Source of the DNA: Amborella trichopoda
Taxonomy: Eukaryota > Streptophyta > Magnoliopsida > Amborellales > Amborellaceae
Direction of reading: 5' to 3'
Assembly: GCF_000471905.2 (NCBI RefSeq)
Contig: NW_006499436.1
Coordinates: 4,965,827-5,029,826 of the forward strand
DNA length: 64,000 nt
The position numbers and the translations under genes are program-made. Numbering within the stretch: the stretch's first letter is position 1; every line of letters begins with the position of its first letter. This document shows positions 45,797 through 57,307 of the stretch, piece by piece. The notes below the pieces were generated by a model. That model was not told where the DNA came from, did not search any database, and worked only from the letters and a program-made list of their open reading frames with translations.

Positions 45797-46419
45797 CAGT
45801 GTTTTAAAAAACAGATCGATGACCCGGATCGGGCACCTTGGATCGGTGAATCGGCGATCTGGATAAGGAATCTGCTGATTCGGTCGGATTAAACCTTAAA
45901 AAAAATCCGAAAAAATTATTAAAATTCATTATAAATATTATTTTCCAGGAATCCAATAAAAAATGAGGGTACTCCATTACAATGTTTCATTTTTTTGCAG
46001 GAATATGCGAATATTGATATGTTCTTTCCCTACATGAACTATTGTTTGCCATTTAATTTACGTCACACAAAAGTGGCCACAATCCCAACTCAATGAAAAT
46101 GATAAACAATAGTCGTACATCTCAATTAAAAAAATGCAAGATAATATAATAAAAAATGCAAGCTCTAAATATGCCTACAACTCAATTATCAAGAATATAT
46201 ATACAATTTATATATCAACATACATTTTTTTGCAATAAAAATTTAATAATAAAATTGAAAAATGCGAAGATAATATATTTATCATACATGCCACGATTTT
46301 TTTACATTGATATTCATACAGTTAATACCAATAATATATATACATGCCACAAATAATATTTACAATGATATAGTCAATCAAGATAATATAAATAATAAAA
46401 TAAGTATCAATCGTATACA

Positions 46420-47095
46420 TACATTTTATGCATTAAAATTAAAAAATTTAGTTTTGCATTAAAAATTTAAGAACATGTGTTTTTTTTGCCTCAATAATCT
46501 ATCAACATGCAATTTTTTGCACTACAAAGTTAACAATAAAAATTAAAAATACAGTTTAACTCCTCATGATAATCAAAACATGGTCACAATTTTCACGATT
46601 TTTCAAAAAATCATGATTTTTCAAAAGGATTTTTTAAAAATCGATCATCCAAAAAAAAAAATTCAAAAAACACAGCCACAATTCCTCTTCATTCGAAATC
46701 GAGCAATAAAAATTGCTTAATCCGACAAATTACACCCAAAATTAATTGATTTACAGTATTACCTTAAAAAACCCTAAAAAATAATTCATAATAGTACTTA
46801 AATTCATCTCATATTTGTAGTTTGGTGGAAAAAAACCCTAATTGTTCTTCACAAAACCGTAACTCAAAATCGAAAATCTTTATCAATCATATGCATACAT
46901 TTTAGATATTAAAAGTAAAAAATTCAGTTTTGCATTAAAAATTTAACAACATATATTTTTTTGCATCAATAATTTATCAACATACAATTTTTTGTATTAA
47001 AAATTTAACAATAGAAATTAAAAATACAGTTTAATTCATCATGATAATCAAAACCTGGTCACGATTTTCACAATTTTTCAGAAAATCACGATTTC
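46420..47095. repeat. ~480-bp-spaced repeat pair within the hAT-like element
   Basis: Bases 46430-46620 and 46905-47095 share TTTTGCATTAAAAATTTAA, a TTTTTTGC(C/A)TCAATAAT segment, ATCAACAT(G/A)CAATTTTTTG and TCATGATAATCAAAACCTGG or a variant. Confidence 0.75.
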
Positions 47096-47119
47096 TCGAA
47101 TAAATCTATCATCAAATTT

Positions 47120-48075
47120 TTTTTAAAAGAAACGCAGTTCTTTAGACACCCATCTGACATCAGTCATTCCAAGTAGAAAATCCGCCTCAAATCGAATAAA
47201 TTACATCAAATTGAATACATGTTCTGATAAACAACACTATAAGGAATCAAAGCCCTATAATATTAACACATTATTATCAAAATATTGAATACAATCGATT
47301 GAATGGCAAAAAAAAAAAAAACAACAACGCTGTTCTTCACATACCCACCTGACATCAATCATTCCATCTCAAAAATCAACCTCAAATTGAATAAATCACA
47401 TCAAATTGAATATATGCGATGATAAACAACACTATAAGGAATCAAAACCCTATAAAATTAACATATTATTTGCAAATAATTGAGTAAAATCGATTGAATG
47501 GCAGAAAAAAAAAAAACGTAGTTCTTCACAGACATCAGTCATTTTTTCTCAAAAATCAAACTCAAATTGAATAAATTAGAAGAAATTGAATACATGTGAT
47601 GATAAAAAACACTATAAGGAATAAAACCCTATAAATTTAACACATTAGTTGCAAATAATTGAGTAATATCGATTGAATGGCGAAAAAAAAAACGTAGTTC
47701 TTCACAGACATTAGTCATTTTTTCTCAAAAATCAAACTCAAATTGAATAAATTAGATGAAATTGAATACATGTGACGATAAAAAACACTATAAGGAATAA
47801 AAACCTATAAATTTAACACATTATTTGTAAATAATTGAGTAATATCGATTGAATGGAGGAAAAAACAAAAAAAAAAGCAGTTCTTCACAGAAATCAGTCA
47901 TTTTTTTCAAAAAATCAACCTTAAATTGAATAAATCAAATTAAATTGAATACAGGTGATGATAAACAACACTATAAGGAATCAAAATCGTATAATATTAA
48001 CACATTATTTACAAAATATTGAATAAAATTGATAGAATGGCGAAAAAAAAGAAGAAGAAGAAAACAGTTCTTACT
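47120..48075. repeat. Five ~180-bp tandem repeats within the hAT-like element
   Basis: Unit starts marked by (G/T)(C/T)AGTTCTT(C/T)A lie near 47128, 47329, 47518, 47694 and 47878, with a partial sixth at 48064. Each unit contains ATCAGTCATT, TCAAATTGAATAAATTA, AACACTATAAGGAAT and TCGATTGAATGGC followed by an A-rich run. Unit lengths vary by about 20 bp, mostly in the A run. Confidence 0.88.
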
Positions 48076-48543
48076 TGTTTTTCCGGCACCCGTGGCTTCA
48101 AATTCAAATCTGAGATGTAATCGTCCAAAATACTCACTCATTATGAACAACAACTTCTAAACAACACTCTTAAGATCAATAACCCTCAAATTTTACAAAA
48201 AATGTTGCCCTATTTTGCTTGAAATCAGAGAAATAGCGGATCCCTAAAATTCACGCTTTGTTCTTCATAGATCCAAATATTTGTGATCAAAATCGATGAT
48301 TTCTACAACAATTTATTGACTAAAATGTCTGAAAAGATTAAAGCAAAGGCTGAAAGACTCGATTACAAAGCTGACAAAGATAAAAAATGACAAAAAAAAA
48401 AAAAGACAAAAAACCATGAATCCTGTGAAGAACATTGTGCGGCCCGTGTTTTACTATTGGGAACTGGCACGGGTGTGCCGGTTCCCGAGTCGAACCGAGC
48501 GAGTCCGGTTCAACTCACTGACTTTTGACACACTTAGTGGAAC

Positions 48544-49406
48544 ATAAACTCAATGGGAGTGGGGTTCCTCGGACACAAGGGGGACCGATTCCCATGTCGA
48601 CTCGGGTGAGTCCATTGCGACTCGCCAATTTTTTAATCATTGATTGATATAGTGGAACATAAACTCAGTGGCAGTGTGGTCTCTCGTGGACCATACTAAG
48701 CAAACGATGTTTGTTGATACCAGGCTGTGCTTGATGCTCAAGGCCAATCGGTTGGGAAAAACCTATGTTACCTGGGCATAAAGTATAAACCGATAAGGGT
48801 TCTAGTGGATCATCCCTTGATGAGGCCAGAGTATGCCCGGATGAGTGAGCCGAAGGACTGTGTGACCCTTGTGTGTGATGGGGGCCTTCAGAGACGGGAG
48901 CCAAAGCCTCATCCATTTACCTTGCATATTGATAGACCATTTCGAGAAGACGTATGCTTAAGCGAGAGATACCCATATGCGTCATAGGAGCTGTGGTCGC
49001 ATAGGTCTAGGTGACCTTTGACCGTCTCTAGGGGAGGACTTGAAATCCACATACTAGGATTGCGACCCCTTGGCTCATTTGACAGACTTTGGTGACCCAC
49101 TAATGAGCTCATGCTCGGACTGTGGGCCATGAGACACACTGGGTCTGTCTGATAAAGCAAGTGTGGTCTGTAGTCCACAGTTGAAGGTAGAGTGCCTCAT
49201 GATTGTTGATTCCTAAGCCATATGGATCATTTTCCCATCATATTAATTTAATTATGTTTGTTTTATGATAATTATTATTTTAGAATTTTTATTTGAATTT
49301 TTATAAATCTCTAGATATTTTTATTTATAAAATTTGAGCTTATGAAATACAGATATTGACTTTATAATATTTTAATTATTCAAATAATATTCTTAAATTA
49401 TTTTTA

Positions 49407-49449
<43 letters not shown>

Positions 49450-49853
49450 TAGTCGGGCCGGATTGTACACATGGGCCCCCCATTTTGAATAAAGGTAATA
49501 TGCTTCTTTAAAGAGAATCAAATAATGACACTATTAGAGTGGAATAATCAAATATATTAAAAGATAAGGCCTAATCCATTTTGGTTTTTATATACAAATG
49601 TTATATTAGTTTATAATTTGTAGTACATACATTTTTTATTTTTTATTTTTTTGAGTAATTCAGTGGAAAAGACATGCCCCTACCTGTTTCTTCAATAGAT
49701 TAAGGAGTTACATTTTGAAAGTGTTAATTGAGGGTGTCATCGAAACGAATGGATACAACGATGTGATAACTGGGTATTGGGATGCTACCACCATAACTCT
49801 AGCCCCTTCCCTAATAATACGTAATTATACATAGAAAAAGAGCTCGGGCTTAA
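48544..49853. other. Spacer: repeat remnant, unknown GC-balanced block, AT microsatellite
   Basis: Bases 48544-48690 continue the GGAACATAAACTCA repeat unit. Bases 48690-49210 are less AT-rich and contain an 86-codon plus-strand frame (48727-48987) with no domain I recognise; LTR or captured gene sequence is possible. An (AT)n run lies at 49410-49447. The remainder is AT-rich with nothing recognised. Confidence 0.4.
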
Positions 49854-49880
49854 TGTGATGACTCAAATTTTTTAAAGCTG

Positions 49881-49915
<35 letters not shown>

Positions 49916-51079
49916 CAATAATAATCATAAATTCAAAACAACTTTTAAAATTGTGCTGGTCCGTGTAGTTCGTATGGACCTGTGGACCACTAGTGTTTGC
50001 AATAGTCTTTGTATACATGAAGGCCGTTAGAAATTCCACGTGGCAACTCCAAATCCCCTATTTACATATACGAGACACCTTTGTATGACGTGTTAAAACA
50101 AGACTCTCTCTCTTTAAAAATGGGTGCTCTCTCATGCTATACTCTCTCTCCTTATAAAGGGTGTGAAGATTTTAAAAATGCCTCTCTCTCATGCTGTACT
50201 CTCCCTCCCTCTTTATAAAAGGTGTTCAAATTTTAGAAAGGGGCTGGGACTCTCTCTCAACAAAACGTTCTCTCATGCTCTCTCTCTCTCTCTCTGATAA
50301 AGATTCTCTATCTGGCTTAACTTTTACCTTTGTATCTCTTTAAATTATGGGATTTTGGAAGAGCTAATTTTTGAATTTCTTGATTCAGTCCACTATTATG
50401 AATTTGGGTTTATTGTGGCTGGGTTACAAAGTGGAAGGTTTTGTGGTGTTCTGGTTATGACATTATTTAATTTAGAGAATCTTTGAGTTTCTCCTTCGCT
50501 ATTCTTGGGTTTGGTTCATATGTTGTGCCATATAAGTTATCCCATTTTTCCGTAAAACAATTATTTAAAATTTTGTATTTTTGCTTTTAATAAAATTTAT
50601 AACAATTTGTTTACTGCCATGAATTTTAAATACTGTAAATTAATAAAATTGTGATATGCCATTTACTGTTATAAATTTTAGAAACTGTAAATTAATAAAA
50701 TATGATATTTCGTTTACTGTAATGAATTTTAGATACAGGAAATTAATAGAATTGTGATATTCCGTTTACTGTTATGAATTTTAGATACTATAAATTATAG
50801 TATTTACTCTTTCAATGAAATTGCAAGATTTCCGTTTGTTGTTATAAATTATAGATATTATAAGTTTTATGTGTAAGTGGCTAATGATTATTTGAAAGAC
50901 TAATATTTTTGTAATATTCCCAGAGATATTTCTGCACTTAATAGTAATATTTCCAACATAAATTGTAGATACTGCAAGAGTTATGTGCAAGTAAGTGGTC
51001 TTGCCTTTCTTGAAAAACAATTGTTTAAAAATTTGGGTTTCTGTGCTATAAGTTTTACGTGCTTCTGTAACGTGATCAT

Positions 51080-51245
51080 TTGAAAATACTACAAGTGCTA
51101 TGTGCAAGTGTTATGCGCAAGTGATTATATGCAAGTGTTATCTGCAAGTAGTTATGTGCAAGTGGTTATGTGCAAGTATTATGTGCAAATTGTTATGTGC
51201 AAGAATTATGCGCAACTGTTATGTGCACGTAGTTACGTGCAAGTG
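51080..51245. repeat. 12-14-bp tandem array in the solo LTR
   Basis: About thirteen units of the form TTATGTGCAAGTG with small variations lie head to tail. Confidence 0.85.
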
Positions 51246-51394
51246 ATAGCTATAAATTGCCTCATGTGAATTCATGTTAATAATTTCAAAGATATTTTGA
51301 AAATACGATATTAATGTTTCCTGATATCTACTACATTGATATATAGCCTACAATCTACATAATAATGTCTTTTGAATTTATGTGCATGGTAATA

Positions 51395-51720
51395 AAGTAT
51401 GCGTGCATGACAACATGCTTCTAATAAAATATATGTGCATGGCAACATGCTTCTGATAAAATATGTGTACATGGCAACATGCTTCTGATAAGATATGTGT
51501 ACATGGCAACATGCTTCTGATAAGAAATGTGTGTATGGCAATATGTTTCTGATAAGATATGTGTGCTTGACAACATGCTTCTAATAAGATATATGTGCAT
51601 GACAACATGCTTTTGGTAAGATATGTGTGCATGGCAACATGCTTTTGATAAGATATGTGTGCATGACAACATGCTTCTGATATTATATAAGCACTTGGAA
51701 ACATGCTTCTATTATGATCT
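51395..51720. repeat. 32-bp tandem array in the solo LTR
   Basis: About ten units of 32 bp carry CATGGCAACATGCTTCTGAT followed by AAGATATGTGTG. Because 32 is not a multiple of 3, all frames of one strand show a similar repeated peptide; none is a gene. Confidence 0.92.
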
Positions 51721-52917
51721 GATGAAATATTTGTACCGGCAGCTGTGATTTATCCTTACTTTCCATGATAGGATGAGAGTTGGGAGTGGATTGTGTTTGG
51801 ACGGTCGTACCCCCAAAATCTATCGTACCCCCAAAATCTATGTGAGAAACTACTCATTGGAACCCCTTTGGTAGTGTAACATTTTCTCGCCAAAAGGGCC
51901 CATGAGAGGCAAGGTCAGTGCCTATCAAAAGCCCCAAAGCGCATTGGGGTTGTATGCGTGTGTGAAGTACTACGCAATGGATTTACCCGTTGGTGGTGCT
52001 TCTCCCTACGGGATGGTAGAAATTCTAACCTTGGACAAAAGGTTAGTGCTTCTACTGCGGGACTTCTGTTGTTGTGAATGCTTGTTTGATTTTATCTGAT
52101 ACTTAATTGCAGTAATGTTATTTTATTGTTGATCTTAATATGAATAGTATGTCTAGGTGGACTCATCTGGTAAACCAGTGAGGTATGAGTGGACCCATCC
52201 AAGATGTTGGCGGGGTATATAAAAGACTTTCTTGGGACACCAATAGGCTACCTTGTGAAATCCTTTGTATTATGTTAAATTGGGCATTTATGTTAAAGGA
52301 ATTATAAATGCACTTTCTCATACTGGTTAGTATGCATTTAAATCTTCGGAATTATGTTAAATTGTGTGTGAATTTGAATATGTTCTTTATGTATGCTCTT
52401 CCTCATATTATGCATTCTTTTAGAAAATATTTACACTTTTTAACCATGATTTGTAAAGATAATGATGGTCACTTACTGAGTAACCAAACTCATCAAGTTA
52501 TTGTAAAATCTTTTCAGAGTAATCATAGCCGTATTGTTTGTATGTACAGCAGGAGGAGTTTGGAAGAAGTTTGTAGTTAAGGATAAATTCGCTTTTGTAA
52601 CTTTTGTCTCTCAAAGTTATATGTATATGGACCTCATGCTTTGAACAAAAAGCTTTTGAATGGAAAATCTGTTTTAGAGCATTATATAGTAAAATTTCGA
52701 ATTTGTTTTGGTTCTTTATGAATAACTGTCACGAATTTTAGTGTTATAAAACTTTGGGTGTGACGCTTGATTGGTTAATGCTTGACGAATTGCAAGGCTA
52801 CATCTTAGGCACAATTCCTAACAAATGATAGTGGCCCACTCTTACCCAAAAAGAAAAAACATATTATATGATTGTACAAATTTATCAATGTTGTATAGAG
52901 ACATAATTGTGTTATAA

Positions 52918-53111
52918 GTAATGATCCTATGATACCCTCCCACACCCATGTGTGTAGGACACCAAATGATCACCATTAAATATGGCACATCTCTAGAAAA
53001 GTTATCATATAGGTGCGGAACTTGACTTTTCTAGAGATCTGTGTCATATTTAATGGTGCTCCTTTGGGTTCTTACACACATAGGTGTGGGAGGATCTTAT
53101 AGGATCATTAC
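52918..53111. mobile_element. Fold-back MITE, 194 bp
   Basis: Nearly the whole element is an inverted repeat of about 85-bp arms. GTAATGATCCTATGATACCC pairs with the complement of the right end. Shared inner segments are ACCATTAAATATG, ATCTCTAGAAAAGT and CACACAT/ATGTGTG. The loop is only about 20 bp. No clear target duplication is seen. The flanks 52771-52917 and 53112-53563 contain nothing recognised. Confidence 0.85.
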
Positions 53112-53563
53112 TCTTATATTATTATATAATTATGAGCAAATTAATATAATTATAATATAGTTTACTATAATATTGTAATTTCTTAATGTTATATTGCTAA
53201 AATTCATGCATCATTGTATCCATAACCATTATTACATCATTATAAAAATATGTTTAATATTTATTTAATGAAGAACATTTAGCAATAAACATATGAGGAA
53301 ATGTGCCAATTGTGTGTGAGAGAGAGAAAGATCTTGAAAATTTTATACGTAGTGGTTCTAGCTTTCCATCCCGAAGGAGAGAGATGGAATATCCAAAGTT
53401 GATGTCAATTTCAACTTGAGAAATATCATGATGCGATCCCTTATTAATTTTCGGCTCAAGGGAGTCTGCCAATGCAGGGGAGTGTATAAAGCTTAACTTT
53501 GGACTGGCAGGTATTGGCAGAGTGGCAAGAAATTGTAGCAATTGGTGGAATAGGATTTGGAGA
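53112..53563. other. Spacer; no gene recognised
   Basis: AT-rich on the left, then a 95-codon minus-strand frame (53254-53541) without any motif I recognise. A GA run is present near 53320. Confidence 0.3.
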
Positions 53564-53897
53564 CCTTAACATGTGATTGGCTTGAAGTTATGGATATTTT
53601 TAACTGTAGGGAAGTTGTTTTTTCGCCATGTCTATAGAAAGGCCAATGACATAGCAAATAGTTGTAATTTGTGTATTTTTACCATGGTCTTTATCTCTCT
53701 TTTGAATCTTATAAATAAAATATTGTGATCTTATCAAAATAAAAAGAGGGAACAAAGTGGTTGGGACATGCCTACCTTAATTCATTGCCATCAAAGGGTC
53801 CTCTTGGAAATAAGCCATATATTATTTTTTGAAACGTATCAGTATACCTTCTTTTTTTTCATAGTACATGACCAAGATACCCACTTTTTCTTTTCAA
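53564..53897 (+). pseudogene. Non-LTR retrotransposon RNase H fragment (copy 2, unfilled site)
   Basis: This piece matches 33912-34104 joined to 34674-34850. The RNase H motif is shortened here: FRHVYRKANDIAN is followed by a deletion of about 25 bp. It preserves the target site TAAAATATT (53716-53724) without the miniature element. The match ends at TTCAATGTGG, where a Copia LTR starts. Confidence 0.75.
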
Positions 53898-54625
53898 TGT
53901 GGGACTTACTCGGAATAACACCATAAAAAAATACCTACAATAAATTAATAAATTAACGAATGAACAACTCACTCGTACTTGTCCTTAAATCACATGAGGG
54001 ACTTAAAGTTCTATACCATATCTTATAGACCGTGCCATCCGATAATAAGCAACTTAGAGAGTTCTCTATTGGTGAATCTCATTCATCTTGCACATCTCTT
54101 TCACCCTTCTCTATTTTTTATTTATTTTTTCTCATCATCTCTTGAGGGGTTAAGCTCCTTTTATAGGGAACATATGTCTTTTGTAAATCTCACATTCATA
54201 GTATATAGGAGTTGAAATCCTAACTCCTACCTTAATTTCCTTAAGTGGAACTAATTAGGACTAACAAGTTATTACTAAACAGTTAATCCTATGTAAATGA
54301 GTTAGTCATGTCATTAGTCCACTGACGATTCACATAATAGGATGTCATCCAAGCATTCCTACAATTTGATAAAAGAAATTTTGAAATTAAATAAACTTCG
54401 TATATCTATAAAATAGAAAAAATAATTTTCACAAGGAATCCAAACACACCACTGGGTTTTTCCTCCAGTGCTATATCCTATTAAAGCTTAAAAATTGGTT
54501 CAAATATATAGAATTGCTTCATGTTAATTTCATGAGATTTCACATATACTACAATATGACTTTTTTGCTATTATTGAAAAACAAATTCTTCGGGAAAAAT
54601 GGCATGGTAGGCCACATTTCCAACA
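53898..54625 (-). repeat. 3' LTR of the right-hand minus-strand Copia
   Basis: On the minus strand the LTR runs TGTTGGAAATGTGGCCTACC ... GAGTAAGTCCCACA, with canonical TG/CA ends, 728 bp. A purine-rich tract (CTAAGTGGAAGA) lies immediately upstream in the element sense. The left end coincides exactly with the end of the duplicated LINE-flank sequence. Confidence 0.85.
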
Positions 54626-55277
54626 TCTTCCACTTAGCCTGAAAGCCTTTTAGATTTTATACAGGGCATTGCCTCATACTTTTCACATGGGATTTCAACA
54701 TACCTACTAATATGATTATATGCACTAGTCTTGGATTTCCACTTAGACCTATATTCTCATAGCTGCTACATGTTTCGCAAATATGTCCCAGCTTAAAGCC
54801 TTAGTGAATGGATATGCGAACATCTCATTTGAATCTATATAACCAACCATTATATCTCTATATTTCATCACATCTTGAATATGATGATACCTCTTTCGAA
54901 TGTGCTTGGATTTAGAGTTTATTTTTTAATCCTTAATAACGACAATGGCTGCTTGATTGTCACATAATATGTTGATAGGCTCATTGGCGGTGCATTCTAA
55001 CTTTAAATCCATAAGGAAATTCCTCAATCAAATACTCTCTTATGACACTAAATTTCAAGCTTGTATTCTTCTTCCATGGTAGATAAAGTAACACATCCTG
55101 ATTTTTTACTACATCATGATATAGCACCTCCACTAAATGTAAAAATGAATCCTGAAATAGATTTACTATCCTCATAATCACCACTCCAATCCACATCAGG
55201 ATAACTCTAAGGCTTAAGGGAAGAATGGTGCAACTTATATTTCTTTATTTTTTAGATATACTTTAATATCATTTTTA
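54626..55277 (-). pseudogene. Copia RNase H remnant, minus strand (left of nested Gypsy)
   Basis: The minus strand reads DVDWSGDYEDSKSISGFIFT and FSGGAIS*CSKKSGCVTLST, the standard Copia RNase H signature, interrupted by stops and a deletion. It continues on the far side of the Gypsy element at 63570, where the preceding RT end is found. The first ~100 bp next to the LTR are noncoding. Confidence 0.85.
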
Positions 55278-55282
55278 CTTCT

Positions 55283-57200
55283 TGTAACAATCTTAAACTT
55301 AAAAAAACAAACAAATAAATAAATAAATAACCTTTTACCTTTGATGGTCCATACAAATAATTTGGTCCATAGGGACCATCATTTTTTTTTGCTCTTTTTA
55401 CCTTCACCTTTTATTTCTTGTGCCACGTCCTCTAAGGACATGGGCTTTAAGTGTTAATGTAACACCTTCTAAAGACCTCATGTATGAGGTGGGTTAATAA
55501 TATATTATAATAATATGTTTTTTTGTGTTTAAAAAGAGGAGAACGAGTTGGATTCTCTCTCTGCAAAAACACTCTCTCTTACGCCCTTCCCTCTCAGTAA
55601 CGCTGAGCGCTCTTTGTGAATTAAATAACGCAGTGAACTCTTTCTCTCTAGTCGAATTTTACCGAAACTGCACTCTCAAATATTACAAGTAAATGATCTC
55701 ATTATCCTGAAAAAATAGTCTGTTCACCATTTTTATACTGTAATTTTATGCGCATATGGTATCATTTTTTTCTGTTAAAATGTTATTATTAGAAATTTAG
55801 ACATTGTAAATTATTAAAAATAAAATTTCTGCCTATTATTATGACTTTTAGACAATGTAAAATTTATGTGTAAGTGATATCATTTCTGGTAAAATCATTA
55901 TGTGAAAACTTGATATTTCTGCAATTAATTATAATACTGTCAATCCTGTGAGATTTACACATTTATGCATTTAATTGTATTTTTATTTGTCAATGAAGTT
56001 TAGGTACTATAAGTTTTACCTATTCTTGTAAAATAATTAATTATGAAATTACATTCCATAAAATTGTGATGTTTATGTGTTTAACTTTGGATTTCTATAA
56101 AAGCTCTTAAATTGATAATCGACTGCTTATTGGATTCCATTTCAAATATACATGTTTGATCTGCTACCTTTTTGCAATTTTTATCCAAATTGTTTGATTG
56201 GTTACTTACAAATATTTCAATAAAAGTAATTTTTTAAATTGCTTCAAGTGAATTCCTGTTAATGATTTCAATGATAATTTGAATATACGATGTTGATGCT
56301 TTCTAATGTTAAAGAGTTTCTAAGATAATTTAAGTATGTGTGGACCTATTCAGGACGCCGATAGAGACTATTTGGACTCATCCGGTATGCCGGTGAGGTA
56401 TATTTGGACCTACAGGGATTGTTTGGACCCATCCAGTTATGCCGCTAGGGACTATTTGGACTAATCGAGACGCCGGTGAGGTATGTTTGGACCTACAGGG
56501 ATTGTTTGGACCTATCTGATTACGTCGGTAGGGACTATTTGGACTCATCCGGGACGACGGTGAGGTATGTTTGGACCTGCAGGGATTGTTTGGACCCATC
56601 CAGGACGCTGGTGGGGTATATAGGTGACCTACTTGGGACGCTAGTAGGGTATTTTGTGAAATCATTTGAGTTATGCATTGCTGTTAATATATTAATATGC
56701 ATTTCAATCATTTGGATTATGTCTAATTGTGCATTTCTTAAAGTGAAATTGTTATCCATAAATGCTTTTGGCTCGCATTGTTTCTAATAGACCTTCCTTT
56801 TTGAAAATGCTTACATCTTCCGACTATGATTATTGTTTAGGACTATTATGATCACTTACTTAGTAGCCAAACTCATCAAACTATGGTAAAAAATTTTCAG
56901 GGTAATTGCAGCCTCCCTCGTTGAAGGCACAACATGACCAACTTTGGAAGAAGTCATAGTTATGATGAAATTTTCTCTTTGTGACTTTTGTTCAAATTCA
57001 CTATTGTAAATTTTGTCCTATCAACCGATGTATATATAAACTTCATGTTAATACTAATTATGAGTAGACTTTATACAGACTCTTAGAAATGGAAAAATCT
57101 GTTTTAATGCAATAAATGGTAAAGTAGAAAATTTTCGTTTTGTTAAAGATAGACTGTTACATCTCAGGGATTCCAGTGTTATAAATCTTGGGGTGTGACA
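55283..57200 (+). repeat. Gypsy 5' LTR
   Basis: Runs TGTAACAATCTTAAAC ... CTTGGGGTGTGACA. Contains a duplicated TAAATAAATAAA run near the start that the 3' LTR lacks, and a ~70-bp minisatellite at 56336-56650. Confidence 0.95.
56336..56650. repeat. ~70-bp minisatellite in the Gypsy 5' LTR
   Basis: About four units contain GGACTATTTGGACTCATCCG, CGGTGAGGTATGTTTGGACC and ACAGGGATTGTTTGGACC. The paired array in the 3' LTR is at 62701-63015. Peptide frames on both strands here are LTR sequence. Confidence 0.9.
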
Positions 57201-57307
57201 ATTATGGCATCAAAGCAATAGGTTTCGGATTCTTAGGAAATTTGAAAAGAATGTACTCTAAGTCATATTTATTGTATGTACAGATTAGTACAAGGTCAAG
57301 ATCCTGA

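Larger units (their letters stand above)
45797..48535. mobile_element. Non-autonomous hAT-like element, 2.74 kb
   Basis: The left end is CAGTGTTTTAAAAAAC and the right end, reverse-complemented, is AAGTGTGTCAAAAGTC. Flanking 8-mers AGTAGAAC (45789-45796) and AGTGGAAC (48536-48543) differ at one base. The sequence on either side (GATATAG... and ...ATAAACTCA) joins to restore the local repeat unit, which supports an insertion. Subterminal sequence is GC-richer (GACCCGGATCGGGCACC on the left; GGCACGGGTGTGCCGGTTCC on the right). The interior is extremely AT-rich with tandem repeats, and there is no transposase frame. Confidence 0.75.
49854..52765 (+). mobile_element. Solo Gypsy LTR, 2.9 kb
   Basis: The LTR starts TGTGATGACTCAAATTTT and ends TTTGGGTGTGACG. 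The last dinucleotide is CG where CA is expected, consistent with one transition. Flanking pentamers CTTAA (49849-49853) and CTTGA (52766-52770) differ at one base. The end matches the LTR end of the complete Gypsy element (GTTATAAATCTTGGGGTGTGACA). The stretch 51890-52050 resembles 18390-18520 of the larger Gypsy LTR. TATA-like boxes lie at 50153 and 50214 within a CT-rich leader. No internal region remains, as expected after LTR-LTR recombination. Confidence 0.85.

Noticed and set aside
44490-45800. Possible CRISPR array because of regularly repeated phrases
   Set aside because: Units vary in length and sequence, spacers are not unique, and the context is a plant nuclear genome.
51378-51704. 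Overlapping minus-strand frames of 76-108 codons with repeated His/Cys-rich peptides
   Set aside because: They are read from the 32-bp tandem array of the solo LTR; all three frames give similar repeats because 32 is not divisible by 3.
56378-56787. Frames of 74-103 codons on both strands in the Gypsy LTR
   Set aside because: They lie in the LTR minisatellite and recur in the 3' LTR at 62870-63151; noncoding LTR sequence.
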